Positions 19,454 through 27,504 of a DNA stretch of 64,000 nt are shown here, one piece after another (the first letter of the stretch is position 1; each line of letters starts with the position of its first letter). The notes beneath the pieces were generated by a model, which searched no databases, was not told the DNA's origin, and saw only the letters and a program-made list of their open reading frames with translations. Made by a program: the position numbers and the translations under genes. The stretch spans positions 150,305-214,304 of the forward strand of contig NZ_KE383987.1 in NCBI RefSeq assembly GCF_000423185.1. Reading direction: 5' to 3'. The DNA comes from Inquilinus limosus DSM 16000 (GTDB lineage: Bacteria > Pseudomonadota > Alphaproteobacteria > DSM-16000 > Inquilinaceae).

Positions 19454-19732
19454 TCAACCCGCCCTTTTCAACGCCGCCGCGATGTCCGCTTCGAGTTCTT
19501 CCACGAGCGTACGGTATTCACGAACCACCTTGTCGTCGACCGGACGTCTGGCGATGAGGGTGTCCAGGGTCTCTACTGCCAATTGGTGGTCTTCGCAGAG
19601 CGAGCGAAATGGCTCACTCTGTTCGGCGAGGGAGCCGATCAGATGCGCCAGCTCCGGGAACCGCTCGATGGCCTTCTTCATCGCGTCGGCAGCCCTCTCA
19701 AACGGCTGCGAGAACTGACGGCGGCCGTTCAC
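19454..19732 (-). CDS. small helical hypothetical protein
   Basis: The product has 92 residues and is predicted to be almost entirely alpha-helical. It has heptad-like stretches (residues 8-25 and 67-90, KVVREYRTLVEELEADIAAAL) and a single Cys in SLCEDH. The composition suggests a soluble dimeric or antiparallel coiled-coil protein, and no family is recognised. A 7-bp hairpin (TCCCGGC-CAT-GCCGGGA, near 19425-19441) follows its stop on the reverse strand, without a T-run. Bases 19186-19424 show no other gene. Confidence 0.55.
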   Translation of the reverse strand: MNGRRQFSQPFERAADAMKKAIERFPELAHLIGSLAEQSEPFRSLCEDHQLAVETLDTLIARRPVDDKVVREYRTLVEELEADIAAALKRAG

Positions 19733-20007
19733 AGCCGAACCGAACGACTACTGTCTCAGTCATAATAGAATAGGATTCGAGCGAGCAGGAGTATTTTACA
19801 GTATAAGTCGAGATGTCGCCGCGGGGGAGGCGGTCACATGGCGCAAACGTCAGCCCTTCAACGCTCGAGCGCGACCATCCAAGACCAGCGCAACGAGGCC
19901 GAGCGGAGCGTGGTCGCTGAACGTCCGAAGGGATCACGATTCCCGAATGGCCGGCGCACGGCCACTGTCTGCCCCGCCGCCACGGCCGCCGCACTTCGAA
20001 ATCCGCC

Positions 20008-21822
20008 GTGATGCCGGACACGACTTCACCTGCCCTGCCAGCCGAGGCGATCCGCGAGGCGCTCGAACGGATTCTCGCCAGCACGGATTTCAGCGTGTCC
20101 GAGCGGAATCGCCGCTTTCTCCGGTACGTGGTTGAAGAGACGCTCGCGGGGCGGACCGACCGCATCAAGGGCTACAGCATCGCCGTGGCGGTTTTCGATC
20201 GCGATGAGAGCTTCGACCCGCAGGTCGACCCGATTGTCCGGATCGAGGCCGGCCGGCTGCGGCGTTCGCTGGACCACTACTATCTCACCGGCGGCCAGGA
20301 CGACGCGATCCGCATCACCGTCCCGAAGGGCACCTACGTCCCGACGTTCACCGCCAGGGAAGCGGCGGGGCCGACGATCGCCCCGCTTCCGGACCCACCG
20401 CCCCTATTGCCGCCGGACCCGACGGGGCCGGCCAGCCCCGAATCGATTGCCCCGCCCAAGCCCGACCTCCCTGGGAACAGGCTCAGCCGGTTACACCGGT
20501 TTCCGCTGAGTGGCATTCTGATCGTGGTCGCGGTCATCGTGCTCGGCGCCGTCTGGCGCCTGGACGCGCTCACACGGCCCAACGCGCAAATCGAGGCGAC
20601 GATGCGACGTGGTCCGGCGGTGGTGGTGGCCCAGCTCGAGGAACGCGATCCCGACGCCGCCCGCCTCCATCTCGGGGCCGGCCTGACCCACGAAATCATC
20701 GCTGCACTGAGCCGCTACAAGTACCTCTTTGTGTTCGGCGCCGACACCAGCCTCGGGCTCGGCCCGGGGAACAGCGCCGACACCCTCGCACGGCAGCTAT
20801 CGGCCGATTATGTGCTGTCCGGAAGCGTCAGCGCGACGCCGGACCGAATCCGGCTGCTGGTCTCGCTGATCGACGGCGAGACGGGCCGTCATCTCTGGTC
20901 GCAATCTTATGAGAGCCCGGTCGTTCCCGCCCGGATCGTCGACATCCAAGCGGAAATCGCGCGCCGTGTCGTCGACAGCGTGGCACAGCCTTATGGCGCC
21001 ATCTACGGGGACAAGATCACCGGATTGACTGCCAAGCCGCCGGAACAGTTCAGTTCCTATGAATGCGTCCTTCTCTTCTACGCCTATTGGCGCCGGACGG
21101 AGAGCGCCCTCTATCCGCCCGTGCGGGATTGCCTGGAGCGAACGATCGTCGACGACCCGGACTATGCCGACGCCTGGGCCGCGCTGGCCCTGGTTTATGC
21201 CGATGTGGTGCGTTTCGGCATCCACGCCGATTCGGTTGCCTTCGACCCGCTTGAGCGCGCGTTGGGGCTGGCGCAGCGTGCGGTCGTCTTGGCGCCCGAT
21301 GCGCCGCTCGGTTACCAAGCACAGCACCTCGTGTTCTGGCTGAGGCATGATGTCGAGCAGAGCTTTGCGGCCGCCCGCGCCGGGTTGGCTCGCAGCCCGA
21401 ACAATGCGGAGCTCCTGGCCGATCTCGGCGGCCGTTTGTGCCTCGCGGGGCAGTTCGCCGAGGGCTTGCCGCTTCTGACCGAAGCCTTTGCCCGCAATCC
21501 GGGCCAGCCCACCATCTACCGCCTCGGCTTCTTCCTGGCGCACTACATGGCCGGACAATACGAGGACGCGCTGACCGAGGCCTTGAAGATCGACCAGCGG
21601 CACAATCGGTTCACGCATGTGGCCCATGCGATCGCCTATGCCCAGCTGGGGCGGAAAGAGCAGGCAACCGAGGAGATCGACCTGCTGCTGAAGCTCAACC
21701 CCGGTTACGGCGACCGGGTCGTGACCGACCTGCAGGCCCGGAATGTGGCGCCGGAGATCATCCGCGCAGTCGTCGACGGGCTACGCAAGGCCGGGCTCGA
21801 CGTTCCACAGGCGGGAATTTAG
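20008..21822 (+). CDS. transmembrane TolB-like/TPR protein ('adenylate cyclase-like' N-domain)
   Basis: The 604 residues start at GTG 20008 or ATG 20011. Residues 12-115 form a conserved cytoplasmic domain (FSVSERNRRFLRYVVEETLAGR...IKGYSIAVAVFDR...VRIEAGRLRRSLDHYY) common in rhizobial and rhodospirillal proteins labelled adenylate cyclase-like. A proline-rich linker follows, then one transmembrane helix (about 166-186) and a periplasmic CyaE/TolB-like domain (200-345, with LSADYVLSGSV and LIDGETGRHLWSQSYE). The C-terminus is TPR-like helical repeats to the end. No catalytic cyclase residues are seen. It is probably a membrane-spanning signalling or regulatory protein. The 275-base gap before it holds only AT-rich promoter-like sequence. 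Confidence 0.75.
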   Translation: MMPDTTSPALPAEAIREALERILASTDFSVSERNRRFLRYVVEETLAGRTDRIKGYSIAVAVFDRDESFDPQVDPIVRIEAGRLRRSLDHYYLTGGQDDAIRITVPKGTYVPTFTAREAAGPTIAPLPDPPPLLPPDPTGPASPESIAPPKPDLPGNRLSRLHRFPLSGILIVVAVIVLGAVWRLDALTRPNAQIEATMRRGPAVVVAQLEERDPDAARLHLGAGLTHEIIAALSRYKYLFVFGADTSLGLGPGNSADTLARQLSADYVLSGSVSATPDRIRLLVSLIDGETGRHLWSQSYESPVVPARIVDIQAEIARRVVDSVAQPYGAIYGDKITGLTAKPPEQFSSYECVLLFYAYWRRTESALYPPVRDCLERTIVDDPDYADAWAALALVYADVVRFGIHADSVAFDPLERALGLAQRAVVLAPDAPLGYQAQHLVFWLRHDVEQSFAAARAGLARSPNNAELLADLGGRLCLAGQFAEGLPLLTEAFARNPGQPTIYRLGFFLAHYMAGQYEDALTEALKIDQRHNRFTHVAHAIAYAQLGRKEQATEEIDLLLKLNPGYGDRVVTDLQARNVAPEIIRAVVDGLRKAGLDVPQAGI

Positions 21823-21861
21823 CCGCTTCGCTGGGACTGTATCGGCTACGACAACGGTAAA

Positions 21862-21879
21862 TTACCTGCGGTTACCTGC
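21862..21879. promoter_or_regulatory. tandem TTACCTGC direct repeat, 10-bp period
   Basis: TTACCTGC occurs at 21862-21869 and again at 21872-21879, exactly one helical turn apart, in the 213-base gap between the TPR protein gene and the DUF2092 gene. The arrangement fits an operator for a regulator that contacts one DNA face. No regulator can be named, and the site is about 157 bases before the downstream start. Confidence 0.3.
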
Positions 21880-22035
21880 CCAAGCGCTGCCGCCGTCGGC
21901 ACTCTCCCGCTGACATTGAGGCGTGCGGTTCGACCCGGGCGATCGTCGGTCCGGATCGATGATCTACGGTCGGGGTTAACCCGGCACCGTGGCCGGCTGC
22001 GCCTCATCCGCCCGACGCATCGCTTGGAGGCCAGC

Positions 22036-22851
22036 ATGGACCAAGGGGCCGATACGATGTCTGCCCGCCATCCTCGCAGGCGGCTGCCTGCGCTGGCTGC
22101 TGCGGTCCTGACGCTGGCCGTGTCGATCGTGCCGTCCGTCCGGGCACAGGACAATAGCGCCGCGACCATCCTCAAGGCGATGGCCGACTACACGAGAGGC
22201 CAGAAGACGCTTTCGCTCACATTCGATGCCGACATCGAGGTGATCACGCCACAGCTCGAGAAAATTCAGTTCACCAGCTCGGGCGAGGTGCTGCTGATCC
22301 GTCCGGACAAGCTGCGCATGCGGCGGACGGGTGGCTACGCCGATGTCGAGCAGTCCTTCGACGGCAAGACGCTCACCGTCTACGGCAGGAGCATCAACGC
22401 CTTCGCGCAGCTGGACACACCCGGGACGGTCGATCAGCTCATCGACAGATTGCGGACCGAATATTCGATCTCGGCGCCGGGGGCCGATCTCCTGCTCTCG
22501 CGCGTCTATGACGAACTGATGGCGGACGTCATCGAGGCGAAGCACATCGGCCAAGGCGTCATCGACGGCATCGAATGCGAGCATCTGGCGTTCCGCAACC
22601 AGGACACCGACTGGCAGCTCTGGGTCGAGATTGGCGGGCAGCCGATCCCGCGCAAGCTCGTCATCACCAGCAAGGCGATCGCCGCGGCGCCGCAATACAC
22701 GCTGCGCATCAAGACGTGGGAGACGGACGTGCCGGCGGAGGCGGAGCAATTCGCGCTCGATCTCCCGCCCAACGCCAGAAAAATCGGCATGGATGCGCTG
22801 GAGCATCTCGACGAGGTTCCGCCCGGCGTCGCGACAGGAGGCCGGCCATGA
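22036..22851 (+). CDS. DUF2092 exported protein
   Basis: A TTGGAGG ribosome-binding site places the start at ATG 22036, giving 271 residues with a signal peptide (hydrophobic core around LPALAAAVLTLAVSIVPSVRAQ). The mature chain matches the DUF2092 pattern: AATILKAMADYTRGQKTLSLTFDADIEV, then a QSFDGKTLTVYGR strand pair and an EHLAFRNQDTDWQLWV loop. The fold is likely LolA/LolB-like, which would fit lipid or lipoprotein handling in the periplasm, but this is inference. Its stop overlaps the next start by four bases. Confidence 0.8.
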   Translation: MDQGADTMSARHPRRRLPALAAAVLTLAVSIVPSVRAQDNSAATILKAMADYTRGQKTLSLTFDADIEVITPQLEKIQFTSSGEVLLIRPDKLRMRRTGGYADVEQSFDGKTLTVYGRSINAFAQLDTPGTVDQLIDRLRTEYSISAPGADLLLSRVYDELMADVIEAKHIGQGVIDGIECEHLAFRNQDTDWQLWVEIGGQPIPRKLVITSKAIAAAPQYTLRIKTWETDVPAEAEQFALDLPPNARKIGMDALEHLDEVPPGVATGGRP

Positions 22852-23144
22852 CACCTCTCGCGAGGATTCTGGTTCATATGCCGCTTGTGGCGATTGCAGG
22901 CGCGGTCGGCCTCCTGTGGAACGGCGAGATCTCGCTGAGCCACGGTCCTGCGCTGATAACCCAGGCCCACGCCCGCATCGGACGCCCGCTGACGCCGCTG
23001 AGCTACGCCGGGGTCGCTCGGCGCACGACACGCCGGGCCGTCGCCGTGGGTGCCGCGACGGCCGCGCCCGTCGTGGTCGCCCCTGCACCCGCCTGCGTAC
23101 AGGTCGTGAACGCCTATGGGCAGATCACCTACAGATGCCCATGA
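22848..23144 (+). CDS. small exported protein encoded with DUF2092
   Basis: The ATG at 22848 overlaps the DUF2092 stop (ATGA), indicating coupling. The 98 residues have a hydrophobic N-terminus (ILVHMPLVAIAGAVGLLW), a segment RPLTPLSYAGVARRTTRRA and two C-terminal cysteines (APACVQV, YRC). Proteins with this LTP.S.AGVARRTTRR element are commonly adjacent to DUF2092 genes in alphaproteobacteria. Function is unknown. Together they look like an exported pair. Confidence 0.65.
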   Translation: MTPLARILVHMPLVAIAGAVGLLWNGEISLSHGPALITQAHARIGRPLTPLSYAGVARRTTRRAVAVGAATAAPVVVAPAPACVQVVNAYGQITYRCP

Positions 23145-23269
23145 GCGACGGCCGACTTCAGGGTCGGCGACGCGGCGCCACGTTAGTCCAGGTCAGCCTA
23201 GCCGGCCCGCTAGATCTACCGGTCCGGCCTGACTCATCTTCCTGCCCATTTTTGCATGGAGCGATTGCC

Positions 23270-23776
23270 TTGACGAATTCGACATCCCGACAAGCCCCGG
23301 CCCGCCCTCGGCGAATGATGCAGTCCGGCGCGTGGCTGGCAGCCGCCGCGATGTTGCTGGCGGCGTGCTCGAACCGGGATTCAGGAGGCGCTCCCGCGTC
23401 GATCCAGGGTCGGGCGCCGGATGCCACGGTGGAGATGCATGAGGTCCAGGCCGCGTATATCGGCAGCGGCAGCGGCGGCAGCGGCACCTTGTTCTTCCGC
23501 GGCCGAAGCTACCCGTTCAGGGTCGGCGGGGTCGGGATCGGCGGCATCGGCCTGTCGACGGTCGACGCCCACGGCGAGGTCTACAATCTGCAGAGCATGG
23601 AGCAGTTTCCAGGGACCTATGCCCAGGGCCGGTACGGTTTCGCCATCGGCACTGCGAGCGGAGGCGATCTCTGGCTGAAGAACGAAGCCGGCGTCGTCAT
23701 GCACCTGGTCGCCAAGCGGGAGGGCTTGATGCTGAGCCTCGGCGCGGATGCGATCAGGATCTCCATGGATCAGTGA
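23270..23776 (+). CDS. putative lipoprotein
   Basis: The lipobox L-A-A-C-S is preceded by a hydrophobic stretch (WLAAAAMLLAAC), so the product should be lipid-anchored. I chose TTG 23270 because a GGAG ribosome-binding site lies 8 bases upstream (168 residues). ATG 23315 or 23318 without a ribosome-binding site would give about 153. The mature domain has glycine-rich strands (TLFFRGRSYPFRVGGVGIGGIG, VYNLQSMEQFPGTY, LWLKNEAGVVMHL), a pattern I have seen in small alphaproteobacterial envelope proteins (possibly DUF1134/EipA-like), but I do not assign it. Confidence 0.6.
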   Translation: MTNSTSRQAPARPRRMMQSGAWLAAAAMLLAACSNRDSGGAPASIQGRAPDATVEMHEVQAAYIGSGSGGSGTLFFRGRSYPFRVGGVGIGGIGLSTVDAHGEVYNLQSMEQFPGTYAQGRYGFAIGTASGGDLWLKNEAGVVMHLVAKREGLMLSLGADAIRISMDQ

Positions 23777-23816
23777 CGTCCCGGCGGCTCGCGCAAAGCG
23801 AAAGAGGATGCCTGAA

Positions 23817-24629
23817 ATGCCGACGCTCCTTGCCGGTACCGCCCGACGCACATGCGTGATCGGTATGTTGATCGGGGTTCTGTGGGACGCGCCCTCAGGC
23901 GGTCCGGCCGCGGCCCAGGACATGGCGGCGTCGTTCGCGAGCGCACCGGACGGGCCGTGGTTCGTCCGGATCACGCCCTATGCCTGGCTGCCCTCGGTCA
24001 GCGGCAGCACCCGGGGAGACCATCGCGTCCCGTCGCTGTCGATCGACAAGGATTTCTCCGATATCCTGACCGATCTCGACTTCGCCGCCATGATCGTCGG
24101 CACGGTGCGCTACGACCGGGTCGGCCTGCTGGTCGACCTCGACTACGTGTCCCTCAGCGTCGACGGCAACCTGTCCGGTCCGTTCAGGACCAGGTACCAC
24201 ACCAACCTGGAAGCCCTTGTGGCGACGGTCGGCGCCACCGCCCGCGTGGTCGACGAGCCGAAGCTCGGCATCGATCTCCTGGTCGGCGCCCGGATTCTGG
24301 GGCTGTGGATCGACGGCAACCTCAAGGGCCAGGGCCCGTTCGGCCGCTCGCGCGGCTTCAGCGACAGCGCCACGATCGTCGACGGCCTCGTCGGCGTCCG
24401 CGCCGGTGTCGAGCTCGGCGACGGCTTCTCGCTGATCGGCTACGCCGATATCGGCGCCGGCAACTCCGACCTCACCTGGCAGGTGCTCGGCGCAGTTGAA
24501 TACTCCTTCAGCAACTCGGTCTCGGGTGCGATCGGGTACCGCTACCTCGGTTACGACTTCGGCGGCCATGCGCCGCTCGATGACCTTGCCCTTTATGGGC
24601 CGATCCTCGGCGTCACGATCCGGTTCTGA
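23817..24629 (+). CDS. outer-membrane beta-barrel protein
   Basis: An AGAGG motif spaced 9 bases before ATG 23817 supports this start, and an in-frame ATG at 23808 is the alternative. The 270 residues begin with a signal peptide (RRTCVIGMLIGVLWDA...AAAQ). Alternating amphipathic strands follow, and the chain ends in F (ILGVTIRF), the classical outer-membrane-protein C-terminal signature. The strand motifs ITPYAWLPSVSGS and GAVEYSFSNSVSGAIGYRYLGYDF resemble the OmpW/'outer membrane protein beta-barrel' family common in rhizobia. It follows the lipoprotein gene by 40 bases. Confidence 0.75.
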   Translation: MPTLLAGTARRTCVIGMLIGVLWDAPSGGPAAAQDMAASFASAPDGPWFVRITPYAWLPSVSGSTRGDHRVPSLSIDKDFSDILTDLDFAAMIVGTVRYDRVGLLVDLDYVSLSVDGNLSGPFRTRYHTNLEALVATVGATARVVDEPKLGIDLLVGARILGLWIDGNLKGQGPFGRSRGFSDSATIVDGLVGVRAGVELGDGFSLIGYADIGAGNSDLTWQVLGAVEYSFSNSVSGAIGYRYLGYDFGGHAPLDDLALYGPILGVTIRF

Positions 24630-24733
24630 CCGAAGGCTTACCCTCTGCTCGTCGACATTAGCGAAATTTCAGCAATCGAACGATTTGGCCTTCAGGTCAG
24701 TACCATCTTCGATATAGATTAGGGAGGTCTGCA

Positions 24734-26212
24734 ATGCAGCTCATCAGGTCATTGGGTCCCGTACTGTCTTTATTCGCCGTTCTGGCGACAGCCGATATTT
24801 CATCGGCGCAAGATCAGAACCCTGCACGGCCGATCTCCGAGCAGGAGGCGCATTCCATCGCCGTCGACGCGTACATTTACTTTTACCCCCTCGTGACGAT
24901 GGATGTGACTCGCAAGCAGCTCACCAACGTCAGGCCGGGCACGGCTGCGATCGGCGGCCCGATCAACACGTTCGACAATATCCCGGCCTTTCCGGCCGCT
25001 GATATGAGGGCGGTCGTACGGCCCAACTTCGATACGCTTTATTCTTCCGCCTGGCTCGATCTGACGAAGGAGCCGGTGGTGGTCTCGGCACCGGACACAA
25101 ACGGACGCTATTACCTGCTGCCGATGCTCGACATGTGGACCGACGTCTTTGCTTCACCCGGTTGGCGCACCACGGGCACGCAGGCCGTCAATTTTCTGGT
25201 GACACCGCCCGGCTGGCGGCCCGAACTGCGCGATAAATCCATCGAGGAGCTCGGATTGCCGGAGGGCACGCAGCTCATCGAGGCGCCGACGCCGTATGTC
25301 TGGGTCATCGGCCGCACCAAGACCGACGGGCCACCGGACTACGATGCCGTGCACAAGATCCAGGCGGGCTACAAGATCACTCCCCTGTCCGAATGGGGCA
25401 AGCCCGCGAAACCCGTCGAGGTTAGTGTCGATCCCGGCGTCGATATGAAGATGCCCCCGAAGGTCCAAGTCGACACCATGCCGGCCGGCCGGTACTTCGT
25501 ATACGCGGCCGAGCTGCTCAAGCTGCACCCGCCGCACGACACAGACCAGCCGATCATCGCCCAGATGAGCCGCATCGGCATCGAGCCCGGGAAGAGCTTC
25601 GACTTCGACAGTCTTTCTCCCACGGTGAAAGCTGCACTCGAGGCGGCGCCGGTGGCGGCGCAGCATCTGATGGCCTGGAAGGTCCCGACCCTTGCCCGGG
25701 TCGCGAATAATTGGTCCGTCAACACCGATACAATGGGGGTCTATGGCAACTATTACCTCAAGCGCGCCATCGTCGCGCAGCTGGGCCTGGGGGCCAACCT
25801 CCCGGAGGATGCGATCTATCCGCTGAATCTCGCTGACGAAAGCGGAAGGCCGCTCGACGGTGCATATAAGTATACGATCACGTTCGAGAAGGACTCTGCG
25901 CCGCCGGTCAACGCATTCTGGTCTATTACGCTCTATGATCGGGAAGGTTTCCAGGTGACGAACAGCCTCGATCGCTTCGCCATCAGCAGCTGGATGCCGT
26001 TGAGGACGAGTCCGGATGGATCACTGACCCTCCATATCCAGAACGAGAGCCCCGGCAAGGACAATGAAACCAACTGGCTCCCCGCCCCAAAGGGTCCATT
26101 CAACTTGACAATGCGGCTCTACGCCCCGAAATCCGACGCTCTCACTGGCAGGTGGAATCCGCCGCCGGTGATGCGTCTCCAGGAAGGGCCTCCGAATCTG
26201 GCCGCCCAATAG
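24734..26212 (+). CDS. DUF1254/DUF1214 exported protein
   Basis: The 492-residue protein has a signal peptide (IRSLGPVLSLFAVLATADISSAQ), then a DUF1254 domain (AYIYFYPLVTMDVTRKQL; RPNFDTLYSSAWLDLTKEPVV) and a C-terminal DUF1214 domain (APPVNAFWSITLYDREGFQV, near residue 390-410). A GGGAGG ribosome-binding site precedes the ATG and a TATAGAT hexamer lies about 20 bases upstream, so it may have its own promoter within the exported-protein cluster. These proteins are periplasmic and of unknown activity. Confidence 0.85.
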   Translation: MQLIRSLGPVLSLFAVLATADISSAQDQNPARPISEQEAHSIAVDAYIYFYPLVTMDVTRKQLTNVRPGTAAIGGPINTFDNIPAFPAADMRAVVRPNFDTLYSSAWLDLTKEPVVVSAPDTNGRYYLLPMLDMWTDVFASPGWRTTGTQAVNFLVTPPGWRPELRDKSIEELGLPEGTQLIEAPTPYVWVIGRTKTDGPPDYDAVHKIQAGYKITPLSEWGKPAKPVEVSVDPGVDMKMPPKVQVDTMPAGRYFVYAAELLKLHPPHDTDQPIIAQMSRIGIEPGKSFDFDSLSPTVKAALEAAPVAAQHLMAWKVPTLARVANNWSVNTDTMGVYGNYYLKRAIVAQLGLGANLPEDAIYPLNLADESGRPLDGAYKYTITFEKDSAPPVNAFWSITLYDREGFQVTNSLDRFAISSWMPLRTSPDGSLTLHIQNESPGKDNETNWLPAPKGPFNLTMRLYAPKSDALTGRWNPPPVMRLQEGPPNLAAQ

Positions 26213-26298
26213 AAGACCATCGCCGACTGCAACGTACCAGGACGACCATCCGGTGAAATTCCGTTGTCCATAAACCAGATCGCGAATGGAAGACCGGC

Positions 26299-26322
26299 CA
26301 CGGGGGCGATCCAGCCCCCGTG
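26299..26322 (+). repeat. 9-bp perfect inverted repeat, possible transcript end
   Basis: CACGGGGGC and its complement GCCCCCGTG are separated by six bases, 87 bases behind the DUF1254 gene. The stem is very stable, but no T-run follows, so it is only a candidate terminator or processing site. Confidence 0.5.
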
Positions 26323-26519
26323 CCATCAGCCGGTTTCAGGCGCGAACGGATCGCCAGAATCGCCCGCTCCAGAGAAGCTTGAGAGGGCTCCTTACGTCAG
26401 CAACGGGGACGAAGCGCCCGTTCGTCAGCCCGAGCCGTTTTCGCAGCGGATCGACCGCAATCAAAGCACCGCGTTCGCCACAGGCTCAACGCAGCCGAAC
26501 CATCCCCGGCCCGGAGACC
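26323..26519. other. non-coding gap, no gene seen
   Basis: Between the hairpin and the stop of the glucokinase gene I find no convincing gene, RNA or repeat. Short open frames on both strands lack ribosome-binding sites and recognisable protein pattern. The full non-genic stretch is 26213-26519. Confidence 0.5.
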
Positions 26520-27248
26520 TTACGCCCGCGCCGCCGCGCGCCGGACCGGCGGCTTGCGCCACAGCCCGGCGCCGCCTTCCAGCCCGGCCTCGTTCGAGGC
26601 GATGGTCACGCCCTCCGGCAGGGTGAAGTCGATGTGCTTGGCGTTGCCGCCGCCGATATGCACCCGGTCCGGATGCAGCAGCACTTCGAGCACCTCCAGC
26701 ATCCGCTTCACGCGCTTGTTCCAGCGCTTCCTGCCGACCTTCTGGAAGGCGGCGTTGCCGAGATACTCGTCATAGGTCTTGCCCTTGGCGAGCGGGTGGT
26801 GCGCCAGCTCCAGATGCGGCGCCAGCTCGCCGTCGCGGAACAGGGCGGTGCCGACCCCGGTGCCGAGGGTGACGACCAGCTCGATGCCCCGGCCGGCGAT
26901 CAGGGCCATCCCCTGCATCTCGGCGTCGTTGATCATCCGCACCGGGGCGCCGCCCAGCCGCTTCGACAAGGCCGGGGCCAAAGCGAAGCCGGCCCAGTCC
27001 CCGGTGCCGAGATTGGGGGCGGTGAGCACGCGGCCGTTCCGGACCACGCCGGGAAAGCCGACGGCGATGCGGTCGAAGGCCGGCAGCGGCTGCACCAGCG
27101 CCGCGATCGTGTCGAGGAACAGCTTCGGCGGGCAGGGATGCGGCGTCGGCACGCGCTGCCGGTCCGACCGCATCCGCCCGCGGTCGTCGATCACGGCGGC
27201 CTTGAGCCCCGTGCCTCCCACATCGATAGCCAGGATGCCGGGCTTCAC
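26520..27248 (-). CDS. ppgK: ROK-family glucokinase, polyphosphate-glucokinase type
   Basis: An AAGGAGG ribosome-binding site at 27254-27260 selects the GTG at 27248 over upstream codons, giving 242 residues. The phosphate-1 motif is AIDVGGTGLKAAVID, followed by GFPGVVRNGRVLTAPNLGTGDW, the catalytic NDAEMQGMA and the phosphate-2 loop VTLGTGVGTALF. This short ROK form without a cysteine-rich zinc motif resembles strictly or partly polyphosphate-dependent glucokinases (PPGK) more than NagK/Mlc. It would convert glucose to glucose-6-phosphate, fitting the neighbouring glucoamylase and zwf/gnd genes. Confidence 0.8.
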   Translation of the reverse strand: MKPGILAIDVGGTGLKAAVIDDRGRMRSDRQRVPTPHPCPPKLFLDTIAALVQPLPAFDRIAVGFPGVVRNGRVLTAPNLGTGDWAGFALAPALSKRLGGAPVRMINDAEMQGMALIAGRGIELVVTLGTGVGTALFRDGELAPHLELAHHPLAKGKTYDEYLGNAAFQKVGRKRWNKRVKRMLEVLEVLLHPDRVHIGGGNAKHIDFTLPEGVTIASNEAGLEGGAGLWRKPPVRRAAARA

Positions 27249-27370
27249 GCGTTCCTCCTTGAGGGTTTCGTTCAGCATGCTGGCCGGGTTTCGGCAGCGT
27301 CAAGCAGAGCCGCCGTGGCCGCAGAGCTGCGAATCCGAAGCTCAGAGACCAGAGCGTTCTTCCCATTTCT

Positions 27371-27458
27371 GTCATTGCCCGCTTGACCGGGCAATCCAGG
27401 GGCCTTCGAGAGCCGCTCTGGCGGCCCCTGGATCCTCGGGTCAAGCCCGAGGATGACA
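27371..27458. repeat. palindromic intergenic repeat (copy 3)
   Basis: The left half reads GTCATTGCCCGC...GGGCAATCCAGGGG. The right half is its imperfect complement, CCCCTGGATCCTCGGGTCAAG...GAGGATGACAG. The element lies between the glucoamylase and glucokinase genes, which run in the same direction. It belongs to the family seen at 2285, 15838 and 36387, closest to copy 4 in the CTTGACC(C)GGGC core. Confidence 0.85.
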
Positions 27459-27504
27459 GCTTTCTTTCACATCACCACCGCGTAGAAGCACTATATGTCG
27501 CCTG

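Noticed and set aside
26323..26519. Short frames that could be a degenerate gene remnant
   Set aside because: No recognisable family and no start signal. The similarity to any protein is too slight to call.
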